From Bilabrum cf. latius (taxonomy: Eukaryota > Bigyra: Bicosoecida > Bigyra > Bicosoecida), in contig OZ237746.1 of the NCBI GenBank assembly GCA_965178125.1, forward strand, positions 1,054,001 through 1,118,000: a stretch of 64,000 nucleotides of DNA, in the 5' to 3' direction. This document shows, in pieces, positions 11,701-23,884 of this stretch. Position numbers and translations under genes: made by a program. Each line of letters opens with the position of its first letter. Position 1 is the first letter of the stretch. The notes beneath the pieces were generated by a model, which saw only the letters and a program-made list of their open reading frames with translations, did no database searches and was not told where the DNA came from.

Positions 11701-14700
11701 AGCTGCAGTGCTCAGCAAACACGCGACGGGCCACCGTCCTCGAGTCGCCAGCAGCGCCAGCACCACCACCTGCCGACGGCGCCGCCCCACCCTCGGTCGA
11801 GGCAGCAGTCTTGGCTCCAGCAGCGTGCCACACGGCCGCAGCGACCTGGAGAGCCCCCGCCCTGCCCGCCTCGTCCTCGCTGCCCTCCCTCAGCACCTCG
11901 GCGGCGCCCTGCAGCTCGCAGTCGGCGTCGTGGGCGTCCTACTCGAGCTCAGACGCGAGGGCCGCCCGCTGCCGGGCCACCACCATCACCTGCCGGACCG
12001 TGTCGAGGGGCAGCAGCTGCCGCAGCCGGGCCAGCACCAAGCTCTCCAGCTGTTCCCCGCGCCGCTGCTCCAGCTCTCCCCGCTGCTGGGCCACCGCCAG
12101 CGGGGAAACCAGGGGGGCCTGCCCCGCCGCGCGGCTGGGGCCCAGCAGCGCCGCGGCCACGGCGAGCCAGGGCAGGCCCTCGGGACCCTGCGGACCCTTG
12201 CAGCTGCGCACCACCTCTGCCGCCCTGGCCACGAGTCCGGACTCATCATCAACTCCACCCGAGATTTCTGCCGGCCCCGCATCCTCACCGCCGCCCTCAC
12301 CTGCTCCCGAACCCGCCCCTCCGCCCAATCCAGCCCGTTCGAGCGCCTCGCGGGCGTCCTGCAGCGCAGCCTCATCGACCCGCGGCGCAAACACTGGAAG
12401 CAGCGAGGTCCCATCGAATCCATTGCGCCCCGACTGCTTCATCCGCCCCTGACCCTGCTCCTGCTCCTGCCCCTGCCCCTGCCCCTCCCTGGGCACGGTG
12501 ACAATGTACCGCCGCGAGGCACCCACCAGCACGGTGCACCCCAGATACGGGAGGGCGGCGTCCTGCCTGTACAGTCCCGCCCGGATGCGCTCCACCACCC
12601 GCTCGGGGTGGCTCCACATGTCACCGTCCTGGGCGGCCCCTGCTGCAGCGCGTGCGGCGCGAGCCACCCACTGCCCACCCGCCCCAACTTCGGATCCAGC
12701 GGCCCCTCCAACTCTCTCCTCCTCCTTTTTGTTCTCCTGCTGCCATCCTCCCACAGCACGCAGCTCCCACGGCTGCGATCTCCCCGCTCCTTCCCCTTCC
12801 GCCTCCCCTCCCCCTTCCCCTTCCCCTTCCCCTTCCCCTTCCCCTTCCCCTTCCCCTGGCGAACCCCCCGCGCGCTGCTCCCAGGCCCGCTGCAGCAGGG
12901 CACGCACCCTGGCCCAGCGGTCCTCCGGCCGCAGCACACGCCGCACCTCCAGCCCCCCGATACTCCACACAACGCCGCGCTCCTCCTCCTCCTCCTCCTC
13001 CTCTATTGCCGCGCTGCCGGACTTCTGCCTGCCCTCGCGCGTCGGCCGCACCTGCCCTGCGGCCACCGCGCACGCCGCCCGCACGGCCGCCTCGGCAAAG
13101 TCCCTCTGGATGCGCCACAGGGTCCGCAGGAACACGAGCCTGCCCGCAGTGCTCATGCAGGGCAGCTGTAGGGCGCGCTCCCAGTCGCGATTGAAGTCAC
13201 GCACCTGGAACCCCCCGATCTGACCCCCCTGCAGGGGTCCGCCCGCCGCGACGGCACCCACAGCCGCTTCCCCCGCCCCCACGGCCTGCAGGCCCTCCCG
13301 GATGCGCTTCAGACCAGCGCGCACCGCCTTGCGAGCGCCCTCGAACCCCCCGCGCGGAGGCCCCACCCCCTCTCCCTCTCCCTCTCCCTCTCCCTCTCCC
13401 TTGCCGCTGCCCTGTTCCTGCAGCTGCTTCTCCCTCTCGTCGATGGAGGCCTTCAGTGCCGCCTCCAGCTGCTCCGTCATCTGCTGCAAGATCTGACTCC
13501 CGATCCCCTGGTCGTCCTCGTGCTCCACCTGAGACTGCCGGCCCGTGATGGCCAGCCCGAGGCTGCCTGACGACACCTCCCGCTCGTCCGCAAGGGACGC
13601 CAGCCCGCCCACACCCCCGTGAGGCACGCCGTCCGACAGGCCAGCGGCGCCGTTCGCAGCCGCCGCCGCCCCGGCCAGCCCGCGCAGGGGACCGGCCGCC
13701 CGCTCCGCCGCCCGCCGAGCCACGGCACCCGCCAGCAGGCCCGAAGCCTCGCCCTCGCCCTCACACTCGCCCTCGCCAGCGGAGAGCTGCCTGGCCGCCT
13801 GTCTCTGGCTGCGGTTGGAGGCCATGCGCAGCCAGTGCAGGAAGGGCTGCAGGCGCCCCCGGCCCTTCCCCACGGATACACCCGCCCCTCCCGCGCACCA
13901 GGGGGCATCGCATGGCTCCAGCCACTCCACGGGAGCGGCGGCTAGCCCGGCTGCCAGCCCCGCAGGCACGAAGGGTGCCCCCGGCACCAGGCCCAGGGGA
14001 GCCCCCGCCCCCAGCCCGGCGCAGTTGGCCAGGATGGCGCGTGTCTGCGGGTGCACCCGAGTGGAGGAGGAGGAGGAGGAGGAGGAGGAGGAGGAGGAGC
14101 CATCGCTCCCCACGGCCCCACCCCGCGAGGAGGGCGGCGCCAGGGGGGCGGGTAGCAGCAGCGCCGCGGATACCTGCAGGTCCAGCGCCGAGGCGATCGT
14201 GGAGAATGCCCTGCGCTGGGACTCGCGCACCGAGGAGGCCGCGGCGTCCATGTACTCGGGGAGGCCTCTCGCCACGAGCGCCAGCAGCCCGGGGAGGGTG
14301 TCGGCCCGCAGCGAGACCGCGCGGCGGGGACCAGACTAGGCTCCTGTTCCTGCTGCGTGCCCCTTGCCCTTCCTGCCCCTGCGGCCGCTGCCGCCCCCAC
14401 CGCCACCACCGCCACCGCCGCTGTCAGCAGCGCCACGCCCGCGCACCCAGAGCACGGCAGGCCTGGAGTCCAGCGTGCCCGCCGCCACGTCGGACCGGTC
14501 CACGTGGAACCCCTCCGCCGTGGCTGTCACGTGCACAGAGGCCCCCTCCGCCGTCTCAGCCACCAGGTAGGCCAGGTCTCCCCGCGCCGCGCGGTCCGCC
14601 GGCGGGGGGTTGAAAGGGGACCAGCGCAGGGAGGTCACGGGACACAGGGGCATGGGGGCCACGGGCGGGGGCGGCACACCATCGCCCGCGACCGCGCGCC

Positions 14701-16039
14701 TGCCATCCCTGCCTGATGCGACGGCCTCGTCTCGCGCGGCCCTGTCAAGGCCCATCCACGCAGGGCGGGGGCCGTGCGGCTGGAAGGCCCCCGGGCCCGA
14801 CCTCTCAAAGCCCAGCTGCGGGTTGCTCAGCGGGGGAGGGACCGCCCATGCTAAACCTTTGCGATGCGCCGCGGCTGCGCCCCGCGCCCGGCCGTCCTTG
14901 CCGGAACCGTCACCAGCACCGCCCTGACCATCACCGTCCCCGTCGGCACCCAGCGCCCCAAACACGGCGGGGATCAAGCCGGCCCCGGTGCCAGCCACGA
15001 AGTCATCGTCCCGCTCGCCCCCGTCCCCACCCCCCCCTTCTTCCACCCAAGCGGACGATCGAGCCAGCGCGGGCACCGGCACGTCCGCCGCCAGCGCCCC
15101 CGCCAGCCGGTTGGCCGCCCTGGCCTCGGACAGCAGCTCGCCGGGGGTGCGCACGTGGTCCGCGAGCGGGCTGGGCAGCGACAGTCCACCGCCCCGGCCC
15201 TCGAGACGGTCGGCGACCGCCCTCGTCGCCCTGGCCTGCTGCTTAGCAGCGGCCACCGAGGCCCGAGCCGAATCAGAGAGCCCATCCTGCTTCTGCTTCT
15301 CGACCGTGCCCGTGCCCGTGCCCGTGCCCTGCGGCGGGACAGAGTCCTTGCCCGTGTCCTTAATGCCCCGCAGCACCTCCCGCACCGAGTGCAGCCGCCC
15401 CGGACCCACGTCCCGGAACGGCCTCCTCTGCCCGGGGGCTCCCCCCTCCCCTACCCCCTCCTCGCCCTCCCCGGGCCCCTGGTCCTCCTCCAGGTCCTCT
15501 GGCCCCTGCATGAGGGGCACCGGCCACTCCTCGTCCAGGCCAACGGCGCCCTGGCTGAGCAGGCGCTGCGTGGCCGTGGCGTGCAGCGCAGCGTCCCCCT
15601 GCGTGTAGGGTCGCGGACACAGCCGCAGCTCGCTCTGACGCGACAGCTCCCCCGGGGCGCAGGCGGCCGCGAGCGAATCGTCGTGCCCCAATCGAATCCA
15701 CGCACCCTCTCGATGAGCTCGAAGCTCGAGGTCGTAGCACGTGTAGATGCATGCGGTCCTGGATTGCTGCAAGGCTTCCTTCACGGACTTGCACGTCTCG
15801 GACTACTTTTGCACCGACACGACCGTCCGCATGCCACGCGGCAGTTGGACTGGCAGAAACAGCTATACAGCTACATCTTGCTCTGTTGGCACGCCCGCCG
15901 GTGCCGACGGGCTCGTAGCTGCATCGGTGCCAGGACCCGACTGCGGTGCTCCGGCGGTGTTCCCCCTTTCTGGCTCAAAGTTGGCCGCCTAGCTGGGATC
16001 AGACCCAGTTGATCCAACGATTGGAGATTGATCTGACAT
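8738..16039 (-). CDS. CLU: CLU / clustered mitochondria protein homologue, very long
   Basis: One 7.3-kb frame, 2,433 aa, from ATG at 16039 to TGA at 8740-8738, with TAG at codons 17, 59, 79, 568, 1367, 1618 and 1825 (lowest bases 15989, 15863, 15803, 14336, 11939, 11186, 10565). Family landmarks appear in order: a ubiquitin-like CLU N-terminal domain (about 55-150, ending RLCPRPYTQGDA); TSLRWSPFNPPP followed by a strand like 'HVTATAEGFHVD' (about 460-520), matching the family's GWNPPP...TASTRGFYV; the Clu domain with DFNRDWERALQLP (about 948) and LPYLGCTVLVGASRRYIVTV (about 1165); and C-terminal TPR-like repeats (about 1990-2210). CLU binds mRNAs of mitochondrial proteins in the cytosol and is needed for mitochondrial distribution. 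Typical members are about 1,300 aa; the excess is Gly/Glu/Gln/Ser low complexity. TAGs fall both before and between conserved blocks, so a standard code would cut the gene into six or more pieces. Confidence 0.85.
9031..9060. repeat. CTG/CAG trinucleotide run (poly-Gln in CLU)
   Basis: A run of CTG on the plus strand encodes a Gln tract near the CLU C-terminus on the minus strand. Further CAG runs lie at about 9130-9155 and 9195-9205. Confidence 0.85.
12806..12856. repeat. CCCTTC hexamer microsatellite in CLU
   Basis: A CCCTTC-type tract encoding alternating Gly-Glu on the minus strand. A related CCCTCT tract lies at about 13370-13400. Both sit in CLU insert regions, not in conserved domains. 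Confidence 0.85.
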
Positions 16040-16426
16040 AATAATACAATGTGCGGGTGACTGGCGCGATAGATCGGACAGATTCTGAATGAACCGCCGA
16101 CTAAGCTCGAAGCACTTGCTGCGTGTGGGAACCGCAGGAGTTCTCGTTGGTTGTGTCGCTAATCGCGTATACACCGGTGTGGTCGCAAGAGACCGTAATA
16201 AATAATCCAGCTATTCAAAGGGTGGATCTATTTAACCCTTCGAAGTGCGACAGCGAGCGAGACGAAAGAACTCGCATCAAATCGGATTTTTCAATCGTCA
16301 CCTCGGCCGAAATTGCACGGAACTTGGGATCCGAGACGGATTACAAAGCAGAGAGTCAGGTCGTCCAGGCAAGCCTTCGCACGGGGTGATAGCACAGTGC
16401 TTTGGATTATATCTTAGTGGGCTACC
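16040..16426. other. Intergenic region between divergent CLU and ADA2
   Basis: About 390 bp of AT-richer sequence. It should hold both promoters. I looked here for a ZZ zinc-finger exon belonging to ADA2 and found no Cys-rich coding. Confidence 0.5.
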
Positions 16427-18445
16427 ATGGATGCGCTAGAGTTTGCGATTTTCAGGGGAGAGCAGGGGTGGACGGCCTACAAAGAGTTGCTGCTGATAGA
16501 GGGGATCGAGCTTCATGGAATGGGCAACTGGAAGTGAGGCACCGCAGCCAATTTGTTTTCAAGTTCGATAGATAAAGTGCATGCGGGCATCCTGCTCTTG
16601 ACACAGCCCCAGAGCCCCTGCCTGCTTGACGCACCGGCGCACCCGGTTCGAACGTGGCCGCTCTTTTCTAGTGCTAGCATTTCACGCGATCGCAGGGAAA
16701 TTTCGAGCCACATTGGAAGCGTGTCTCCGAAAGAGTGCGAGAGGCATTACACTAAGGTGTACCTGGAGAGCCGAGCCGATTCGTACCCGCTGCCTAGGGA
16801 GGACCTGCTTGCCACTGGGCCCGCGGTGCCAGAGCCCGCGGGCGGCGCAAAGGCCCCGTCAAGCTCTGCGGCTGGAGGCAGCAGTGCGCCCACATCGGGC
16901 GCGGCTGTCTCGAGCGGACCGAGCTCAGGCGATGCTGCCGCAGCCGGCGGTGCCACCAGCGCTCAGACGGCAGACGGCGAAGCCCAGGGCAAGGGGCGCG
17001 CAGAGGATGGGCAGGAGGGCCACCCCACGACCTCGGGGCTGAGGCCATCCGGCAATCCCCCGCCACCGACCCCGCCTCGGGACAGCCAAGCCGAACGAGA
17101 CGGAGACGGAGACGGCGCTGCCGCCCCCATCGCCCCGCACCCCGCGCTGCAGGCCGCCGCCCGGGTCGCGGCCCGGGACTTTGGGCCTGCCGTGCTGCCC
17201 CGCCCCCAGGAGCTGCGAGACCCCCCGCACCCGTCCGACGAGGAGAGCAAGGACCTGTCCGGGTACTGGCCCTACCGGGGGGAGTTCGAAGTGGAGCACG
17301 ACAACGACGCGGAGCTGCTCATCGCGGACCTCGAGTTCAACGAGGGGGAGCACGCCACCGAGACGGAGCTCAAGCTGCAGGTGCTGGCCATCTACAACGC
17401 GCGGCTGGCGGAGCGGATCCGCCGCAGGAACTTTGTGCTGGAGCGGGGCCTGCTCGAGTACAAGAAGCAGCAGCAGCTGGAGAGGAGGAGGCCCAGGGCG
17501 GAGCGGGCGGTGCTGAGCGCGCTCCGGCCCATCAGCCGGTTCCTGTCGGCGGGCGAGTACAAGGAGCTGCAGGACGGGCTCGTGGCAGAGATGCGCCTGC
17601 GCAAGCGGATCCAGGAGCTCAGGGAGTGGCGGCAGGCGGGCTGCCGCACGCTGCTGGACGGGGAGGAGTACATGCAGGCCAAGAAGACCAGGGAGGAGAA
17701 GATCAGGCTGCAGAAGTCCAGGCAGGCGGGCGGGTACGGGGCCGGCGCGGGGCCGGGGGGCCTGGGCGGCAGCGAGAGGCGAAGGGGCGCGGGGCTGCTG
17801 TCTGCGGGGGGGGGCGCGGACGGGGGCGCCGAGGGGGGTAGGTCGGGGCGGAGGGGGCGGCGCTCGAGCCGGGGCACCGGTCGCGGACGGGGAAGGGGCC
17901 GGGGCCGGGGCCGGGGCCGAGGGCGGGGGCGGGGGCGCGGGGGCCGCGGGGGCGGTGGTGGAGGGGGTGCCCGCGGCACTCCGAGGGCGGGCGGCCCGGC
18001 GGGGGACTCGGATTCGAAGGTGGATGCGGATGCGGAGGGCAAGGGCGAGGGCAGCGGCAATGGCATAGGGGAGGTGGGTAGCGCGGCCATGGAGGGGAAC
18101 AGCGATGGCGAAGGGGCAGCCGGTGGCAGCGGCAGCGCGGCGATGGCACGGATCGAGCGAGCAGGTTCCCCCGCCCCTGCGCCCGCTCCTGCGCCCGCTC
18201 CTGGCTCGCACCCCGGTGGAGGTATGTCGGCCTCTGGGCCCGTGACCCTTCCAGAGCCCTCGCTGGAGTCCATGGGGCGGCACGCTGCGGAAGCGCAGGG
18301 ACAGGGGACACTTGCGCCACTCGTGCAGACCGGGGAACAGGGCCAGGGCCAGGGGCAGGGCCACGGGAGCGCACCCTCGGTGCCCCCCCAGCTCGCGAGT
18401 GCACCGGCAGCGGCACCAGCTCCAGGATCGTCGTCATACACCGCC

Positions 18446-18484
<39 letters not shown>

Positions 18485-18925
18485 TCAGCTGCCCTGTCCC
18501 TGTCCCAGGCCGAGACCAGCCTGTGCGAGCACATGCAGTGGCTGCCCTCCCAATACAGCGGGGCCAGGGCTGCCGTGCTGCGGGCCATGGCCGACCAGTG
18601 GCAGGCAGAGGACAGAGCGACCCAGGGAACAGCGGGGCCGGGGGTCGTTGCCCCGCAAGCGATGAAGATGAAGATCGCGGAGGCGGCTGCACGGGAGCTG
18701 GGTGGCGGCGGCGGCAGCAGCGGGACGGCTGTGGCAGCAGCAGCCGGCATGCAGCCCTAGCCCGGGACTGCGTCCGTGCTGCCGTCTCAGCTGGTGAGCG
18801 TGGTCGACTTGTGCCTGTCCACTGGCTGGGCGCATGCGAGCGGCGCGCACGCGGACCAGCAGGTGGTCAAATCGGGGGCGGACGGGAGCGGGAGCGTGGC
18901 GCTGCAGCCGCACATGGAGAGCTGA
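16427..18925 (+). CDS. ADA2: ADA2 transcriptional adaptor (SAGA/ADA complex), no ZZ finger visible
   Basis: Two exons: 16427-16533 and 16696-18925; intron 16534-16695 (GTGAGGC...TCGCAG). 778 aa. Exon 1 begins MDALEF, the point where other ADA2 proteins leave the ZZ zinc finger, and runs into the SANT domain (WTAYKELLLIEGIELHGMGNW), completed in exon 2 by HIGSVSPKECERHYTKVYL. The ADA2 core follows: LSGYWPYRGEFEVEHDNDAE, then a strand of NxRLxER type, and RKRIQELREWRQAGCRTL. After a long Gly/Arg/Ser linker a C-terminal SWIRM-like helix set begins (LSQAETSLCEHMQWLP). One TAG (18758, codon 724) lies inside that module; reading it as sense adds LVSVVDLCLSTGW, resembling the SWIRM end. The stop is TGA at 18923. 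ADA2 links GCN5 to nucleosomes. A missed upstream ZZ exon remains possible. Confidence 0.88.
18436..18486 (+). repeat. TCGTCC microsatellite encoding poly-Ser
   Basis: A tandem TCGTCC tract in the ADA2 frame encodes a run of about 14 Ser just before the SWIRM-like region. Confidence 0.85.
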
Positions 18926-19159
18926 GGCTGAGGCTGGCATTGGCATTGGCATTGGCAGTGGCGTGGTGGGTGAGAGGGTGCGGGCGCTGCAAACCGCCAG
19001 GGATGCACTGCATTGCACTGCAATCACGGCGGCACTTTCTGTATTTCATCCATCCCTGCATCAATCAAACCCCTCATCATGATCTAGGGAGGCAGGGGCG
19101 CGCGAGACACGTACCACTGGCACGGTAACCCCCCACCCGCGGCGGGCGCATCCCAGGAC

Positions 19160-20200
19160 TCACTCGTGCTTCCAGTCGGGCTTGCGCTTGCCCACGAACG
19201 CGCCCATGCCCTCCTTCTGGTCCTTGGTCGCGAAGGTGGAGTGGAACACGCGGCGCTCGAAGCGGACCCCCTCGGCGAGCGAGAGCTCGTGGGCCGAGTT
19301 GACCGCCTCCTTGCACATGGCGATCACGGGCCGGCTGTGGGAGGCGATGCGCGCCCCAATAGCGATGGCCTTGTCAAGCGTCTCCTCTTTGGGCACCACG
19401 TGCGAGACAAGGCCCGCCTCCCGCATGCTTTCGGCGTCCCAAAAGTCCCCCGTCAGGCACATCTCCATCGCCTTGCTCTTACCCACCGCGCGGATCAGCC
19501 GCTGCGTTCCCCCGCACCCGGGGATCGTGCCGATGGTAACCTCCGGCTGGCCAAACTTTGCGTTCTCGCCGGCCACCATGATATCGCACATCATGGCCAG
19601 CTCGCACCCGCCGCCCAGCGCGAAGCCGTTCACGGCGGCGATCGTTGGCTTCACGATCTTGGTGAGGTCCGCCCATTCGGAGAACATGTTGTTCACGTAG
19701 TTGGGCACGAACTCGCGATCAGCCATCTCCTTGATGTCTGCGCCAGCCGCGAACGCCTTCTCGCTGCCGGTGATGACAATCGCACCCACGTCGTCGTCGC
19801 GGTCAAACCTGGGACAGCAGAGCAGCTCAACCATTCACGCACGCGAATGTTTACCAGAACGCACATGGTGCTGCATGCCGCTGCAAGTCGCAAGAGCCGG
19901 CGAGGCACGGCCGTGGCAGATAGATGGCCCGCGGCTGACAGCTGGCTCGGGGAGGCATTCGCGCAGTTCGCATCGCAGGTCTCACCCTTTGCAAGCAGTG
20001 TTCAACTCGGCAATCAGACCTTCGCACAGCGCGTTGAGCGCCTTTGGTCGGTTCAAGGTGACAACGGCGACGCCATTGTTCTGCTTCTCGGTGGTGATGT
20101 ACTCGTAGCTAGCAGCCGAGCTCATCGATCGGTGCGCCGCGAAGAGAGGGGAGCGGGCCAGCTTTGCAACACACGATACACGACGAGTGGCAGCGCGCAT
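19160..20200 (-). CDS. ECHS1: Mitochondrial enoyl-CoA hydratase (crotonase)
   Basis: Two exons: 20200-19986 and 19808-19160; intron 19985-19809 (GTGAGAC...TCCCAG). The join gives [18 protein letters not shown]. 287 aa, ends TGA, no TAG. The N-terminus ([17 protein letters not shown]...) is basic and amphipathic like a mitochondrial presequence. The crotonase fold is complete: [32 protein letters not shown] (oxyanion hole), [17 protein letters not shown] with the first catalytic Glu, [19 protein letters not shown] with the second, then a C-terminal end typical of ECHS1. It hydrates short-chain enoyl-CoA in fatty-acid and branched-chain amino-acid breakdown. The length matches human ECHS1 (290 aa). 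Confidence 0.95.
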
Positions 20201-20913
20201 GGTCAAATTCGGTACGCTACTTTCGATGTATGGTCCGCTGCGTACTACAGTACTACTACTGTTGCAGGCGGAGCAAATCTGCACGCTACTAGTAGTACGC
20301 GGATGAACCGGCCCGGGGCTCCTCGCCAGGTGCGGTAGGAGCTGGAACTGGGAGCTGCCCCCCCAAGCACAACCGGATGCGGGGCATCCGGCCAGGTCGA
20401 CACAGGAGCGCATCATGCTGATGCCCGCAGGACTGCACCGCAGCTGGCCAGTGAAGGGGTCCCTCCACACGCCTCTTGCCAAGCTCAGCGTAGGAAAGAG
20501 GGCACGAACCAGGCAGCATGGTCTGGACCATGGACTCACGGTAATTCAATGTGCAGAAACTGCGGTAACGGAGTGTGACTCGGATGGCCTCATTCCAAGG
20601 GGTCGGCGGTGGGCGGAGGGCCACGAGGCGGCCTGCCCACAGGCAGCCCACTGCCACTGGCAGCGGCAGGGAGCGGTGTGCATCATCATGGGGGCGAATC
20701 ATTAGGCACGGGGTGGAAAGAATGGAAAGCAAAAACAAAGTTATCCGGTGGAATGCAAAGCGTGCACCGCATCGCTCTTATCACTGGCAGGCTGCCTCGC
20801 TTCATCTTCCGTTTTGGGGACCGTCGACGATTGAGCAACAAGTGCCAAACGGAAGATCGCAGGGCATTCTAGCAACGCCTCAGCTGCGTCGCACCTCAGT
20901 GTACTAGCCAGTG
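20201..20913. other. Intergenic region, divergent promoters
   Basis: About 710 bp between enoyl-CoA hydratase (-) and the unidentified gene starting near 20914 (+). Short ORFs on both strands have no recognisable motif. No other feature seen. Confidence 0.45.
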
Positions 20914-23884
20914 ATGCCAAGTAAAGCAATTCTCCGCAAAGCGCGCGGATCGTGAGGAAACTGCCGCCACCAACCTGAAGCAATTTGAATTGCGCTTGCA
21001 CTTGCTAGCTTGGCCCTTGCACGAAGCATCTTCGCACCGCGCGTTGCGTCACCATCCACGCAGGCGTTAGGCAAGCACTTAGTTGGTGAAGGGATCTGCG
21101 AGGACTTCTCGCGCTGCAAGATTTGCGGCCGATCATGACGTCCCGAGAACTCCAAAGCACCGCAGCGCTGGCAGCGGGGCTCGTCGCCGAGCCCCCGGCC
21201 CGCCGAAGCGGCCCCTAAAACGGGCGCGCACGCTGGAATCCGCCGCAAAAGATGATTCGGATGCGTTTGATCCTGACGACAGCGAGTTCGAAGAAGCCGA
21301 TGCGCGCCGAGGTGGCAGCAAGCGAGGCGAGCAGCCGTCGATGGGCAGTGGGTCCGACGGCGGCGCGGAGGAAGAACAAGAAGAAGAAGAGGAAGAGGAG
21401 GAGGACATCCTCGCAGCATATCCGCAGTCCTTGGCCCCCCGCTTCGATCGCGCACTCGCCGGCGGGGCCGAGGTGGACGGCGGCAGCGCCAGACCCAAGG
21501 TAGGCGGCAAGCGGACCAGGACAGCGGCGGCTGCCGGCAGCAAGTCCAAGGGCAAGTCCAAGGACAAGGGCAAGAAGGGTGACAAGCCATCCAAGACCTC
21601 TGCAGGCGGCGGCTCCCCGTCCTCCTCCTCTTCCCCCTCTTCTTCGACGACGACTCCCGCGCCCCGCCGGAGCCGCGCCGCCGCCCCCCTCCGCCGCAGG
21701 AGGCCCATCCCCTGGAGGGGGGCCTACCGCGCCCTGCTCTGCGCGGGACTGGCCCCCGTAACGGACCCGGCCCTGGCCCTGGTCCCCGCCAGCCAGCAGG
21801 TGCTGCGGGAGGCGAAGCAGGACAAGCAGCAGCAGCAGGAGGAAGAGGAGGATGAGGAGAAGGGGAGAGGGGGTGGGACGGTGGCAGGGAACAAAGCCAA
21901 GCCCACCCGCCGATCGGCACCCGCTGGCAGCTCTGCGAGGAGGTTGCTGCGGAGGAAGTGGCAGGACGCGCTGCAGGGGGACGCGGGCGCGGGGGAGCGG
22001 CACAGGGGGCACAGGGGGCGGGCGCTGCGGCTGCGGCTGCGGCTGGGCGAGGCCGTGGACCGCCTGACTGCCAAGGTGGCCACCCCTGCAAAGAACGCCG
22101 GGTTCGGGCTCGGGGGGCTGGGCGCCTTCGAGGCTTCCAGGAGGCTGCGGGAGTCCGGCGGGGCGAGTCTCGGGGCCGCTGAGCAGGGCAGGGTGGTGCT
22201 GGACGGGGCCGACAGGGCGGCCTTCCTGGCTCTGGCGGGCACCGCGGCGAACAACCACAAGGCAACGGGGGCGGGGGCGGCCGGTGCGAGGGTGGGGCGG
22301 GCGCTGGCCGAGCTCAAGGTGGCTGCTGGGCTGGGGCTGGGGGAGGTGGAGCCACGGGATGAGGAAGACGAAGAGGGGATGGCCAGAGGGTCTGCTTCCG
22401 AGGGACAACGGGCAGCGGGCGTGTCCCTGTCCCCCAGCACGCGCGCCCTGCTGCGCGCGGTAGACCGCGTGCTCCCCGGCGAGCCCCAGGACGTGTCCGC
22501 GGAGTCCCTGTGGCGGGTGAAGGAGGCGGGGAACAAGGAGGTCCTGCAGCAGGGGTGGGCCGCCGTGCCTCAGGCCGAGAAGGCCGAGCTGCAGGCCGAG
22601 GCGCGCCGCCGGTCCAACCGCCGGATCGTGGCCGCGGTGGCCAAGGCGCTGTGCCGGCCGCTGCGAGTGACGGTGCGCCTGGACGAGGGGCACGTCTTTG
22701 AAGAGCAGTGGGAGGACAAGGGGCGGGCCAGCGGGGCCGCCATGGGGGGAGACAGCGACGAGGACGAGGACGAGGACGAGGCACCAGCTCAGTCTCGGCC
22801 GGTGCAGCGGCGCCTGGAGCTGGATCCCCGCGGCAAGGAGGAGCGACTGAGCTCGTACATCTCCAGCGCGATGCAGTCGGCCGAGCAGCAGCAGCAGCAG
22901 AAGGGCAAGGGCGCGGCGGCTCTTCTTCCCTCTGGCGCCCCCCGCAGCGGCAGCCCCCCTGCCGCGTACGGCCTGGGCGCGCACGCACACGCCAGCAAGG
23001 TCGAGGCGGGGCCTCGGCGCCCCGGGGAGGAACTGGGCGCGCTTGGGCTACCAGTGGCGCTGCTGCGCACGTGCGGTCCCGTCCGTCCCGGGGGCGCCCC
23101 TCTGGTGCTGCCCACGGCGGCGGGCTTCAAGCGGGTGTCGCAGCACCTGTCCAGGGTGCAGCTGACCTTCGTGCCGGACCTGACCGTGGCGCAGGCCGTA
23201 GAGGAGTACGCACGCGTGTTCGGACGGAAGGGCGCGGGGGCGGGGGCAGCGCCTCGGTCGCAGGAGGAGCTGGCCGAGGGGATGGACCGGCTGGGCGCGT
23301 CCATCAAGGGGAGGCTCGTGGTGGGCTGCCAGTACGTGACCAGGGTCTCGGCAGGGGGCGCGGCACCCGAGCCCGAGGGGCTGCTGTCCCTGGCGCTGCA
23401 GCAGGGGGCGTATTCGTCAACGTCATCATCGTCGTCAAAGGGAGGAGCTGCCTCTGCTGCTGCTGCCGACACGCCCGTGCCCGCCTCCCGGAGTGGCGCG
23501 AGAGACCGGCACTAGAAGGAGGAGGAGGAAGAGGAAAGGGAGGAGAGCACGGGCACACCCGTGGCAATGCGGCTGGACTTCGGGCAGGGCAAGGCGGCGG
23601 GCTCGCCGTCCTTGGGGGCTGCGCTGCAGACGCCGCCCACGCGCGCCGAGCGCCGGTCTCGAGGCAGCGCCGTCGCCCGGCGGCAGGCGCTAGCTGTGCA
23701 CGCCGCGGGAGACGCACAGCTGCCATCGTCGCAGCAGTCGGACGGCTTGATCGGGCAGGCGTTCCTGACCCCAACCAAAGGAGCGGGAGCCGGAGCGGCC
23801 GCTGGAGGGGCGAGCCTCAAGTCGCCGGGCTCGTCGGGACGAGGGCGGGCCGGGCGCCGCGTGGCGCGCACGATCCGAGAATGA
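20914..23884 (+). CDS. Unidentified large charged, probably nuclear protein
   Basis: I do not recognise this protein. Proposed structure: exon 1 20914-20951 (MPSKAILRKARG), intron 20952-21063 (GTGAGGA...ACGCAG), exon 2 21064-23884; 952 aa, TGA at 23882. TAG at codons 15, 19 and 830 (21068, 21080, 23513). Exon 2's long frame lacks a plausible ATG of its own; the small upstream exon supplies one with splice signals matching the rest of the window, but this is inference. The N-terminus is strongly basic (nuclear-localisation-like), then acidic (DDSDAFDPDDSEFEE), then globular-looking helical blocks around residues 430-560 and 690-790, and a tail with FLTPTKG. TPK/TPTK sites could be CDK sites. 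Reading past the last TAG adds about 120 residues ending in a basic segment. Confidence 0.55.

Noticed and set aside
11069-13171. A 700-residue plus-strand ORF across CLU
   Set aside because: Antisense shadow of CLU; Pro/Leu/Arg-rich without family features.
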